Assembly: GCF_000473895.1 (NCBI RefSeq)
Contig: NZ_ASSJ01000004.1
Location: 1-64,000, forward strand
Direction: 5' to 3'
From: Rubidibacter lacunae KORDI 51-2
GTDB taxonomy: Bacteria > Cyanobacteriota > Cyanobacteriia > Cyanobacteriales > Rubidibacteraceae
Length of the DNA stretch: 64,000 nt
The notes under the pieces were generated by a model. The model made no database searches. It saw nothing but the letters and a program-made list of their open reading frames with translations, and was not told where the DNA came from. Below are positions 55,916-64,000 of the stretch, piece after piece (position 1 is the stretch's first letter; every line of letters begins with the position of its first letter). A program made the translations under genes and the position numbers.

Positions 55916-55949
55916 CGCCTTTAACAATAACGCCAGAGGAGATTTAAGA

Positions 55950-55990
55950 AATAGCCGCCTGTTCTTACAAGAACAGGCGGCTATTTGTTT
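55950..55990 (+). terminator. Strong bidirectional terminator
   Basis: A perfect 16-bp stem (AATAGCCGCCTGTTCT and its complement) with a 4-base loop is followed by TGTTT. It lies between the small plus-strand gene and infC on the minus strand, and probably serves both. Confidence 0.92.
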
Positions 55991-56050
55991 GCACGTCTTT
56001 ACACGTGATGAAATTCTCATTGTTGCAATCGCGTGTTTGCGGTTGCGCGA

Positions 56051-56710
56051 CTAGCTTTCCACTTGTTGCGGCTTAGCCGGTTTGACAGGCTTAGCCGGCT
56101 TAGCCAGTTTAGGTCTGGCCGGCTTACCGTCGGGCGTGAAGACGGGTTCTTTGTCCTTATCTTTGTCTGATTTGCGCGGTGACAACAGCATGTTCATGTT
56201 GCGCCCTTCCCGCTTAGGTAGCTGCTGGAGTTCGGCCAGCTCGCTTAAGTCAGTAGCCATACGGCGAAGTAAGGTTTCGGCAAGGTCTGCATGCTGAATT
56301 TCGCGTCCCCGGAACGTAACTGTTGCTTTTACCTTATCCCCACTTTTTAGGAAGCGCTTCGCTTGATTGATGCGCACTTCGTAGTCGTGGTCGTCAATCT
56401 TGTAGCGCATCTTGACTTCCTTGACTTCCGCCGAGTGTTGCTTCTTGCGCGCTTCCCGGGCACGGCGGTCTTGCTCGTATTTGTACTTGCCGTAATCCAT
56501 GATCCGGCACACGGGCGGATCGGCTTTGTCGCTTACTAAAACGAGATCGAGATCGCGCTCGTCCGCCAACCGCCGTCCCTCATCTGGGGTTAAGATCCCG
56601 AGCTGCTCGCCTTCTGGTGAAATCAAGCGAATTTTTGGGAAGCGAATGTTGCGGTTAATGGGTGGAATGTCGCGGGACTGACGTCGTTGTTGTTTGTTGT
56701 TGTTCTTCAC
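56051..56710 (-). CDS. infC: Translation initiation factor IF-3
   Basis: The 219-residue protein is IF-3, which binds the 30S subunit and checks start codons. The N-terminal domain has [19 protein letters not shown], the linker is basic ([17 protein letters not shown]), and the C-terminal domain has EVKEVKMRY and [18 protein letters not shown]. The start is GTG at 56710. Beyond the usual end there is a tail of about 40 residues rich in Lys, Pro and Ala ([14 protein letters not shown]), a common trait of cyanobacterial IF-3 but with a repeated unit here. Confidence 0.96.
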   Translation of the reverse strand: MKNNNKQQRRQSRDIPPINRNIRFPKIRLISPEGEQLGILTPDEGRRLADERDLDLVLVSDKADPPVCRIMDYGKYKYEQDRRAREARKKQHSAEVKEVKMRYKIDDHDYEVRINQAKRFLKSGDKVKATVTFRGREIQHADLAETLLRRMATDLSELAELQQLPKREGRNMNMLLSPRKSDKDKDKEPVFTPDGKPARPKLAKPAKPVKPAKPQQVES

Positions 56711-57004
56711 AGGCGTTGGTTTTAGCGTCGGCAGGTACGGCGATCGCGCGGGCCGCGCTCGGGCACCCTGTCATTTTACCGATCCTGCCTGAGATTCAGC
56801 TCGCAATGTTACGGAAGTTCCCACTGTAGTTCAATTGCTTGCTTGCGGCAAGGGAGATTGGCTTGCGGCGGGCTTTACACCAGTAGCGACCCTCGTACCC
56901 AGCGTTACGGCAACGCGGTATATTGTCGGTAGTGAGAATCGCTTACAAGCGGTAACATTTGCACTCACAATTGCATTTTTAAGCAAAACGCGAGGTTGGG
57001 AAGC

Positions 57005-57124
57005 ATGGATTGGCGCATTCTGGTCGTATTGGCTCCGTTGGCGATCGCGGCATCCTGGGCACTGTACAACATCGGTGCCATGGCGCTCCGTCAAGCTCAG
57101 GATATTTTGAACAAGGAAAGCTAG
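57005..57124 (+). CDS. psbY: Photosystem II protein Y (PsbY)
   Basis: A 39-codon gene starts at ATG 57005 and ends at TAG 57122. The product begins [18 protein letters not shown] and continues with [11 protein letters not shown], the typical PsbY sequence with one membrane helix and a short amphipathic end. PsbY is a peripheral low-molecular-mass PSII subunit near cytochrome b559. It lies divergent to infC and is followed by a terminator. Confidence 0.93.
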   Translation: MDWRILVVLAPLAIAASWALYNIGAMALRQAQDILNKES

Positions 57125-57159
57125 AATCCGCAAGCCGGATTTTCCTGGCTACATCCCAT

Positions 57160-57189
57160 CGGTTCCCGAACGCTGGGGGCCGTTTTTTT
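57160..57189 (+). terminator. Rho-independent terminator of psbY
   Basis: An imperfect GC-rich stem (CGGTTCCC with GGGGGCCG) is followed by seven T residues, 36 bases after the psbY stop. Confidence 0.85.
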
Positions 57190-57194
57190 GACTG

Positions 57195-57226
57195 TTCGGT
57201 AGGCAAACAGTTCGGTAGGCAAACAG
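57195..57226. repeat. 16-bp perfect tandem duplication
   Basis: The unit TTCGGTAGGCAAACAG occurs at 57195-57210 and 57211-57226, right after the psbY terminator. The rest of the gap up to ndhH (57227-57601) holds a small hairpin CGGGTG/CACCCG at 57239-57255 and no gene. Confidence 0.88.
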
Positions 57227-57601
57227 TCCATTTTGAAACGGGTGTTCGTCACCCGAGAAGGCATTTGCACCAGTCGCGCTCCTCTAGTACGAGCGAAATC
57301 CTGCCGATCCTGACTGCCCTCGGGCTAACGCGAGGATGCAATCCTCAATGAGTGGTGGCAACGGAGGGGAGCGTCCGGACCTTTTCCAAGACAGAAGTTT
57401 CGATTTGCTGTCGTTCGGGCTTGGCGCGTTTAACAGCAGATACTTAACCGCCATTTCGGGCTGTGCAACTAACCCGGTTGCAATCTGAAGTGAGGCTAGT
57501 CTAAGTTACCTGCGATTAGCTAGCGGATTCGAAGACTATTCGGGTTTGGAGACTTTAGCGCCTTCTTTAGCAGGCGCTGGATTCGTGCAGACCGCGCTCC
57601 C

Positions 57602-57607
57602 TATAAT
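57602..57607 (+). promoter_or_regulatory. Possible -10 element upstream of ndhH
   Basis: A perfect TATAAT lies about 100 bases before the ndhH start. I see no convincing -35 box 17 bases upstream, so this is tentative. Confidence 0.35.
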
Positions 57608-57709
57608 GTGGAGTAGCGAAACAAAACTACATGGAAACGGGCATCCGGGCACTGTAACGGTGTCGACTCGGCCCGTCAGGACTTAACTGCGAGGGAACGA
57701 AAGCGATCG

Positions 57710-58894
57710 ATGGCTAAGATCGAAACCAGAACCGAGCCCATGGTGCTGAACATGGGGCCGCATCACCCATCAATGCACGGCGTGTTGCGCCTGATCGTCA
57801 CCCTCGACGGGGAAGACGTGATCGATTGCGAGCCCGTGATCGGCTATCTCCACCGCGGAATGGAGAAAATCGCCGAAAATCGCACCAGTGTTATGTACGT
57901 CCCCTACGTCAGCCGCTGGGATTATGCTGCTGGGATGTTTAACGAGGCAATTACGGTTAACGCTCCCGAGCAACTGGCAGATATTGAAGTGCCCAGACGC
58001 GCGCAGTACATTCGCGCGATTATGCTCGAACTTAATCGAATTGCCAATCACCTGCTGTGGCTCGGTCCGTTCCTTGCCGACGTGGGGGCGCAAACACCAT
58101 TCTTTTACATCTTCCGCGAGCGCGAGATTATCTACGATTTGTGGGAAGCGGCGACCGGTCAGCGAATGGTCAACAACAACTACTTCCGTATTGGCGGCGT
58201 TGCGGTCGACTTGCCTTACGGTTGGCTCGATAAGTGCCTGGATTTCTGCGACTATTTCTATCCTAAGGTCGATGAATACGAGCGCCTGATCACGAATAAC
58301 CCCATTTTCCGCCGGCGCGTGGAAGGCGTCGGGACAATCTCGCGCGAGGAAGCAATCAACTGGGGACTTTCGGGTCCGATGTTGCGCGGGTCGGGTGTGC
58401 AGTGGGACCTGCGCAAAGTGGACCACTACGAGTGCTACGACGATTTCGACTGGGACGTGCAGTGGGAAACAACCGGCGATTGTTTCGCGCGCTATCTAGT
58501 GCGCGTCCGCGAGATGCGCGAGTCCGTAAAAATTCTTCGCCAAGCATGTAAGCAAATCCCTGGCGGACCTTACGAGAACCTTGAAGCCCGTCGCGAGGTA
58601 GAAGGGCGCAAGTCCCCGTGGAATGACTTCGAGTACCAGTACATCGCCAAGAAGGTGCCGCCGACGTTCAAGATTCCAGCGGGCGAGCACTACGTGCGAT
58701 TGGAATCTGGCAAGGGCGAGTTGGGCATTTTTATCATCGGCAACAACAACGTTTTCCCTTGGCGTTGGAAGATCCGCGCTCCGGACTTCAACAACCTGCA
58801 AATCTTGCCACACCTGCTACGCGGCGTGAAGCTGGCTGATATCATGCCAATTCTTGGCAGTATCGATGTCATCATGGGCTCGGTGGATCGATAG
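57710..58894 (+). CDS. ndhH: NAD(P)H-quinone oxidoreductase subunit H
   Basis: The 394-residue protein is the 49-kDa-type subunit of NDH-1, near the quinone site in the peripheral arm. Conserved segments are [52 protein letters not shown], and the end [23 protein letters not shown]. The length is typical for cyanobacteria. It is a single gene, with MITE copies just downstream instead of other ndh genes. Confidence 0.98.
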   Translation: MAKIETRTEPMVLNMGPHHPSMHGVLRLIVTLDGEDVIDCEPVIGYLHRGMEKIAENRTSVMYVPYVSRWDYAAGMFNEAITVNAPEQLADIEVPRRAQYIRAIMLELNRIANHLLWLGPFLADVGAQTPFFYIFREREIIYDLWEAATGQRMVNNNYFRIGGVAVDLPYGWLDKCLDFCDYFYPKVDEYERLITNNPIFRRRVEGVGTISREEAINWGLSGPMLRGSGVQWDLRKVDHYECYDDFDWDVQWETTGDCFARYLVRVREMRESVKILRQACKQIPGGPYENLEARREVEGRKSPWNDFEYQYIAKKVPPTFKIPAGEHYVRLESGKGELGIFIIGNNNVFPWRWKIRAPDFNNLQILPHLLRGVKLADIMPILGSIDVIMGSVDR

Positions 58895-58969
58895 AAAAAT
58901 GCAATCGCACCACCCATATTCGCAGCTTGGTCAACGTAACCGCATTCTTCAGAAAATCGACAGGATTTC

Positions 58970-59067
58970 GGGCACCTCGATTAATTCGCTCAAGACCGAA
59001 GGTCGACAAAGCAGTAAGGGCATTTCAACTACCGATACGCCGCAATCCAGCATTTTTCGAGGTGCCC
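58970..59067 (+). repeat. MITE family D, copy 3 (intact ends)
   Basis: 98 bases with perfect 11-bp inverted ends GGGCACCTCGA/TCGAGGTGCCC. It is the best-preserved copy of the family seen at 54764 and 55064. It has no coding capacity. Confidence 0.88.
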
Positions 59068-59146
59068 ACAATTTTTCGGATGGATCGCTCGTGTCGTTGG
59101 CTAAGCAGATGCGTTCATCCCGGTAAAAACCCCGCGAACTTTCCTA

Positions 59147-59299
59147 TAGGGCAAATGCATACTTGGAACCTAAGCTCGATTTTCGCAATCCGCGAGACTC
59201 GAGATGGACTTGTTGGGAACGGAGAGCTAAGCTTAAGCACTCCAGATAGCTGAAACCCTAATTCGGTCGCGGCACAAAAGTTTGTATGCATTTGCCCTA
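59147..59299 (+). repeat. MITE family C, copy 2 (intact ends)
   Basis: 153 bases with perfect 16-bp inverted ends TAGGGCAAATGCATAC and its complement. The inner sequence aligns in reverse with the copy at 4790. Together with family D copy 3 it fills most of the 516-base gap between ndhH and the histidine kinase. Confidence 0.9.
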
Positions 59300-59410
59300 A
59301 ACTCACCCATTAAATTGAAAATGCCGCACTACCTTCACCATTTGAAACGCGCTAAAACAGAGGCTTAGCAAGGCCTTGCGGATGGTGTGCGAGCAGAGGA
59401 GACGACATCG

Positions 59411-60751
59411 ATGGTAAAGGCGATCGCCTTTCTGCTGGGGCTCGCGCTCGGACTAGCGGTAAGTTTTTACCAATCCCGCCGCCGCGATCGGCAGTTGCAG
59501 CAAGTCTTGGACGGCTGGCCTCAGGGCAGCACTGATGGCCGCACCGTCTCCCTTCTGCCGAGGTTGCGGCGCGACCTCGCCCGCAGCCACCACCACCACC
59601 ACGTCTTAGAAAAGGCGATCGCTACCTGGCACCAAGCCGTTGACGGCGCACCGGTTGGGTACCTGCAAGTTGATGAAGACAACCAATTGCACTGGTGCAA
59701 CCAACAAGCACGACACCTGCTGCAGATCGAGCGTTGGCAACCCGGTCAAGTACGGTTGTTATTGGAAGTGGTGAGGTCTTACGAACTCGATCGCCTGATT
59801 GAAAAAACGCGTCACACCCAACAGCTGCAAACCTGCGAGTGGCAGTTTCGCAATACCGATACAAACGTCCAGCATTGGCAATCTGCAGCCCGCGCTAGCG
59901 GAAGCGACCGCACCCTCGCGCTCAGAGCCACCGCTAGCGCCCTTCCAGCCGGCGCTGTTGGCGTTTTTCTGGAAAACCAACAGCCGCTTGTGGAGTTAAG
60001 ACGATCGCGCGAGCGCGCCTTTGCCGACCTCACCCACGAATTGCGTACACCTCTGACGTCGATTCGGCTCGTAGCCGAAACGCTTCAAGGTCGGCTACGG
60101 CCGCCCGAAAAAACATGGGTTGAGCAATTGCTTCTAGAAGCCAATCGCTTGATTCACCTCGTGGAAGATTGGTTGGAAGTGACGCAGCTCGACCGCCAGC
60201 TCGACCGCCAGCTCCAACTCGAAACCGTTGTCCTGCAGGATTTAGTTTGTTCGGCTTGGGAGACCCTCGCACCGCTTGCTTGTCAGAAATCGCTGCAGCT
60301 CGTTTACGAGGAGTCGCAGCCGCTAACCTTACAAGCCGATCGCGCGCGCTTGCTACAAGTGTTTTTGAATCTGTTCGATAACGCCATCAAGTTCAGCCCC
60401 TATGCCGAAACGGTGCGCGTGCACGCGCAGCTCGCAGATAGCACCTCTGAAGCAAGCAACGAGCAGCTGATTGTAGACACAATCGACGCCGGCACGGGCT
60501 TCTCCGAATCGGACTTGAAACATGCTTGCGAACGTCGATATCGCGGGACAAACGCCCCGATACCGACAGCTATTTCTGCTTCTGATAGTCTGGCATCGGC
60601 GCGACCGGGCAGCGGACTCGGTCTGGCGATCGCGCAACAGATCGTCCGCGCCCATGGGGGGACAATTCGCGTGCAGAACCATCCCGAGACTGGGGGCGGT
60701 TGGTTGCGTCTGGAGCTTCCGCAAGTAACACTACTCCCCCGCCTGCCCTGA
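59411..60751 (+). CDS. Sensor histidine kinase, SphS/PhoR-like
   Basis: From ATG 59411 (AGAGGAG upstream) the protein has 446 residues. An N-terminal hydrophobic segment (AIAFLLGLALGLAVSFY) is followed by a His-rich linker (HHHHH at 60-64) and a PAS domain (about 75-135) with GYLQVDEDNQLHWCNQQA and VRLLLEVVRSYELDRLIE, which closely resembles cyanobacterial SphS (PhoR). The HisKA box is FADLTHELRTPLTSIR (His209), the N box NLFDNAIKFS and the G2 box GSGLGLAIAQQI. SphS senses phosphate shortage. The partner regulator SphR is not adjacent, so the identity is probable but not proven. Confidence 0.75.
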   Translation: MVKAIAFLLGLALGLAVSFYQSRRRDRQLQQVLDGWPQGSTDGRTVSLLPRLRRDLARSHHHHHVLEKAIATWHQAVDGAPVGYLQVDEDNQLHWCNQQARHLLQIERWQPGQVRLLLEVVRSYELDRLIEKTRHTQQLQTCEWQFRNTDTNVQHWQSAARASGSDRTLALRATASALPAGAVGVFLENQQPLVELRRSRERAFADLTHELRTPLTSIRLVAETLQGRLRPPEKTWVEQLLLEANRLIHLVEDWLEVTQLDRQLDRQLQLETVVLQDLVCSAWETLAPLACQKSLQLVYEESQPLTLQADRARLLQVFLNLFDNAIKFSPYAETVRVHAQLADSTSEASNEQLIVDTIDAGTGFSESDLKHACERRYRGTNAPIPTAISASDSLASARPGSGLGLAIAQQIVRAHGGTIRVQNHPETGGGWLRLELPQVTLLPRLP

Positions 60752-60841
60752 ACGACCCTCCGGACCTACATCAGGGATTCCAAACTAACGTATCCCCGCG
60801 CTTCTGCAGCTAGCTGACGCGATTGCTTCAATGCTGCCACT

Positions 60842-61558
60842 ATGCAACTGCAACGCCTGAGCATTGCCCCCGGCCAACTGGTTGCCGGCAAGATCCGCCT
60901 TACTTCCGAACAGCAGCATTACCTGCAGCGCGTTCTGCGCTTGCAGCCCGGAGCTCGTTTCATCGCACTCGACGGGTGCGGTTCCTCCTGGCTGAGCGAA
61001 CTCAGCGAACCGTCTGCTGCGCGCGTCATCAGTCCTGTTGACGTCTGTAGCGAATTGGCGGCCGACATCACCTTGTTGGTCGCTCTCCCCAAAGGTAATG
61101 GCTTCGAAGAAACCATCCGCTGCTGCACCGAATTGGGCGCTGCCGCTTTCGTGCCCGTGTTAAGCGAACGCGCCCTACTTCGTCCGAGTGCGAACAGAGT
61201 TGCCCGTTGGCGGCGCATTGCCGCCGAAGCCGCCGAACAGTCCGAACGCGCTCTGATTCCCACGATCGCCGAGCCGCTGTCCTTCCCCGATGCGATCGCC
61301 CGATTTGCCACCGGGGCGCGTTATCTCTGCGTCGCCCGCCGCGACGCGCCCCACGCGATCGCTGCCATCACGCCCGGATCGCTGGTCATTGCCACCGGTC
61401 CGGAAGGCGGCTGGACCCCGACCGAAGTCGATATAGCGATCGCTGGCGGCTACCAGCCCGTTACCCTCGGACCCCGCATTTTGCGTGCTGTTACTGCCCC
61501 GATCGCCGTCATTGCCGCGATCGCTGCCCGGATCGAAGCCGGGCAGGAAAATCTTTAA
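60842..61558 (+). CDS. rsmE: 16S rRNA m3U1498 methyltransferase RsmE
   Basis: The 238-residue protein is a SPOUT methyltransferase that modifies U1498 of 16S rRNA. The N-terminal PUA-like domain has SEQQHYLQRVLRLQPGARF. The knot domain has LLVALPKGNGFEETIRCCTELG, the SAM loop VIATGPEGGWTPTEVD, and TLGPRILRAVTAPIAVIAAI at the C-terminus. Length is typical. It follows the kinase by 90 bases in the same direction. Confidence 0.95.
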   Translation: MQLQRLSIAPGQLVAGKIRLTSEQQHYLQRVLRLQPGARFIALDGCGSSWLSELSEPSAARVISPVDVCSELAADITLLVALPKGNGFEETIRCCTELGAAAFVPVLSERALLRPSANRVARWRRIAAEAAEQSERALIPTIAEPLSFPDAIARFATGARYLCVARRDAPHAIAAITPGSLVIATGPEGGWTPTEVDIAIAGGYQPVTLGPRILRAVTAPIAVIAAIAARIEAGQENL

Positions 61559-61608
61559 TACCTAGGGCATTGCGAGTCGGTCCCCGGCATTTCATCTGCC
61601 ACCATCTG

Positions 61609-61708
61609 ATACCAACTCTAGGAAGTGCTGCGACAGATGGCGGATCGGGATCGGTTACTCCTCGAGATTGTTTACCTCATCTGTCGTAGACCTTATACAA
61701 ATTGGTAT
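61609..61708 (-). repeat. MITE family A, copy 3
   Basis: 100 bases with perfect ends ATACCAA/TTGGTAT, in reverse orientation to copy 1 at 49775. It shares CTAGGAAGTGCTGCGACA and the following segments. Confidence 0.85.
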
Positions 61709-63060
61709 GACATCTGCAGTCGAGTGAACCCGAGGTCGAATCTGTTTTTTGGACATCGCAGCCGCCCTAAAGCACCTGGGCTACTCCGCTCTCGAGCGCT
61801 TTTAGACGATTGCCGCTTCCCACCACCACAACGATCCGTGGCCTCAGTAATTATCGCCCCGCTGGCAGGAAGCAAACGGCCGTTTTGACGAAGCAGTCGC
61901 CACCTATCGGAATTTTCGCCAGCTACGACCCATCTCAAACTTATCGCCCAAGTCCGCCGGGGACTGACTCGCGCCAAATCCACGCTGGCTGCTGACCGAA
62001 AACTCGAGGGCGATCGCTTCCGCGCAGCTGCTGGCCAATGCCCCTATCAATAACGAGACGGGAATATTCATGCTTGAGGCGATCGCGCCTTCCGAGCGGC
62101 AGCAAGCCGTCCGAACCCTCTTTCAGGTCGCGGGGCTGGAGGCTTACAACGCCAACCTCCGCCAGCCCGGGCGCAGATGGTAGCCAAAACAGGTCGGTCC
62201 CCTCGGCGGCCTGCGCGAGATCGCAACCGAACTATAAGATCTTGGCGTCCATTGCTCTCGGTCCCCCTCAACGCGATCGCTATACTCAATGTCTGCGCCG
62301 CGCGCTAACTGAGCCAACAAGTGAAAAGGGTCACCGCCAACTGCCTGGACGCCTTAGGTAAAGAGAAGACTATGTCCCTGACCTTAAGTGAAATCGGCTA
62401 GCTCCCGTTCTAACGGCTTCCGAAGTTCTGGGGCGATCTGGTTTGCAGCCCTCGCAAATCTCCAGAAGAGGCCGACCGCATGTGGACTAGTGTCGATTTA
62501 GACCAAATCCTCGACTCGCGCTTGCCTGGGCGTGGGTACATCTAACGCTTCAGCGATCGCTGTTACCAATTTCAGCAAACAATCTTGTTATCAGCCAACA
62601 AATGCCCCAGCGGTTGGACGACAGGTCAAAGCTTGCAACAGTTGTAACTCTACCTAAAGGAAGACCTTAGTAGAGCTCCCATACTCGATGAAATTAATAC
62701 CTTTGGCGAATCAGCCATGGATGATACGTTGTTGCTGTGCCGGGTGAAATCCTACGTCGAATTTCGCCAACTGCAGCCATCGCTCTGGGACGAATCCATG
62801 CAGGCATACAGCGGATTCAGCCTTCATCCGTCTCCGCGATTTACTCGTTAGCTAACGGTTTCGAGCCTCGCCCGACGCACTTATGACAGGACCAAAGTAG
62901 TGGGCGCGCCCGCGCGTCGAATACCAGATTGGAACATCACGGGCTGCGCCCCCCTGCAGTTCGTAGATTGGGTTTTGAAAAGCCCTATCTCAAAAAGAGC
63001 GGATACAGAACAGATACACAACAGCGTTCGAAACGGAAATCTAACAACGGTGAAACTGAC
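61709..63060 (+). pseudogene. Decayed coding sequence, partly TPR-like
   Basis: More than 1.3 kb between rsmE and the PPK2 gene has no intact frame, yet several plus-strand stretches read like protein in alternating frames: ANGRFDEAVATYRNFRQL (TPR-like) near 61880, IAPSERQQAVRTLFQVAG near 62090, and a segment near 62740-62850. Stops and shifts occur every 50-150 bases. The first part seems to come from a tetratricopeptide-repeat protein; the rest I cannot name. Exact borders are uncertain. Confidence 0.5.
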
Positions 63061-63963
63061 TTAGGAAACAGCGTCTTCCGCCTCTAAAATCGCCTTGGCT
63101 TCCTGCAAGCGCTGCAGGTGGTCGGGTCCGACCTCGGGATAGGCCAAATTCAAGCTGTCCAGCTTTTCATGGATGAAGTACCCAACGGCTAGCCGCGCAA
63201 ACCACTTGCGATCGGCGGGGATGACGTGCCAAGGAGCCCATTTTGTGCTGGTGTGGGTAAGCGCGTCCTCGTATGCCTCCATATATTCGCCCCAATGCTC
63301 GCGCTCCCGAGCGTCGCTGACGGAAAATTTCCAGTTCTTCTCCGGGCGATCGATGCGCTCCAGAAACCGCTCCCGCTGCTCCTCTTTCGAAACATTTAAG
63401 AAAAATTTAAGAACGTGGATGCCACTATTGACCAAGTATTTTTCGAAGTTGTTGATCTCTTCAAAACGCTGTTTCCAGATGTGCTTGCCCTTCACCGCAG
63501 GCGGCAGCTGTTGACTATCCAATAGCTCGGGATGGACCCGAACGACCAACACCTCCTCGTAGTATGAGCGGTTGAAGATCCCGATTCGTCCTCGCTCTGG
63601 CAGCGCCTTGAACGAACGCCAAAGATAATCGTGATCGAGTTCTTCCGCTGAAGGCTGCTTGAAGCTAAATACCTGACACCCTTGAGGATTGATGCCCGAC
63701 ATGACATGTTTGATGGTGCTGTCTTTGCCCGCAGCATCCATGGCTTGGAAAATAATCAGTAAGGCATGGATGTTCTGGGCGTAAAGCATGTCTTGAAACT
63801 CGGCCAGCCTCCCGACGCCTGTTGCCAAAACTTCTCGAGCTGTGTCTTTCTGAAGCTTGCCAGTATAGCGCGTGTCGTATTCTTTTAGTCGCACCTTGCT
63901 ACCAGGGACAACAAGCATCTTTTCTGGAGCAAGAGCATCAATGAGCGAGTCTTTGTCTTTCAT
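63061..63963 (-). CDS. Polyphosphate kinase 2 family protein
   Basis: The 300-residue protein is a PPK2-type kinase. It moves phosphate between polyphosphate and nucleoside mono- or diphosphates. The Walker A-like motif is IIFQAMDAAGKDSTIKHVMSG, the lid region is RIGIFNRSYYEEVLVVRVHPE, and Walker B is HVLKFFLNVSKEEQRERFLERI with a following Arg-rich lid. The length fits class III/class I PPK2 enzymes. It starts just inside the right edge of the window, so its neighbours cannot be seen. Confidence 0.92.
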   Translation of the reverse strand: MKDKDSLIDALAPEKMLVVPGSKVRLKEYDTRYTGKLQKDTAREVLATGVGRLAEFQDMLYAQNIHALLIIFQAMDAAGKDSTIKHVMSGINPQGCQVFSFKQPSAEELDHDYLWRSFKALPERGRIGIFNRSYYEEVLVVRVHPELLDSQQLPPAVKGKHIWKQRFEEINNFEKYLVNSGIHVLKFFLNVSKEEQRERFLERIDRPEKNWKFSVSDAREREHWGEYMEAYEDALTHTSTKWAPWHVIPADRKWFARLAVGYFIHEKLDSLNLAYPEVGPDHLQRLQEAKAILEAEDAVS

Positions 63964-64000
63964 GTTTCCCCTCGATTCACTTGGCTGTTTCTGCTGCAGG

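Noticed and set aside
57195-57226. A CRISPR array
   Set aside because: Only two adjacent 16-base units without spacers; none of the repeats in the window has the repeat-spacer pattern.
59387-59410. GTG at 59387 as start of the histidine kinase
   Set aside because: The eight extra residues are polar and would precede the membrane segment; ATG 59411 has the ribosome binding site in place.

Overview
This window is chromosomal DNA from a cyanobacterium. Many copies of the GCGATCGC octamer (HIP1), the photosynthetic genes petN and psbY, the NDH-1 genes ndhD and ndhH, a class II Calvin-cycle aldolase and an infC with a Lys/Pro tail all point that way. I cannot name the genus from the sequence alone.

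Layout. (1) 1-11.2 kb is core genome: sfsA with a truncated RlpA-like protein, a methyltransferase, a HAD phosphatase, an FCY1-type cytosine deaminase, rplI, dnaB, fbaA, a membrane-anchored unknown and recA. (2) 11.5-32.7 kb is a phosphonate locus: phnL, K, J, I, H and G on the minus strand, then phnF and phnCDE diverging on the plus strand. After an arsenic block (arsH, a transglutaminase-like protein, an ArsP-type permease, arsR) and an exbB/exbD pair come phnM, a second phnM-like gene, a PhnZ-type HD oxygenase gene and a metallophosphoesterase. Two genes in the minus-strand phn operon are broken: a GNAT and a TIGR03364-like FAD oxidoreductase. The locus ends near a tRNA-Gly(CCC) gene. (3) 33-45 kb is accessory DNA. 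It is partly AT-rich and full of decayed plus-strand genes, each with frameshifts or in-frame stops, together with an IS630-type element, a MITE pair and an intergenic repeat that precedes three of the genes. (4) 45-64 kb returns to core genes: a DUF1517 protein, a RimI-like GNAT, clpC, ndhD, ychF, petN, infC, psbY, ndhH, an SphS-like histidine kinase, rsmE and a PPK2 polyphosphate kinase. Several MITE families lie between them.

How the parts work together. PhnCDE would import phosphonates, PhnGHIJKLM would open the C-P bond, and PhnF plus Pho-box-like repeats would control expression. I see a shared GTCTAGA(C/T) operator at phnG/phnF and at phnM, 10.7 kb apart, and 11-bp-phased TTAA octamers at phnG/phnF, phnC and phnM. 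The SphS-like kinase and PPK2 add to a phosphorus theme. The arsenic block (ArsH plus an ArsP-type permease) suggests resistance to organic arsenicals. Core genes on both sides are intact, so the many lesions in the accessory parts look like real decay and not poor sequence.
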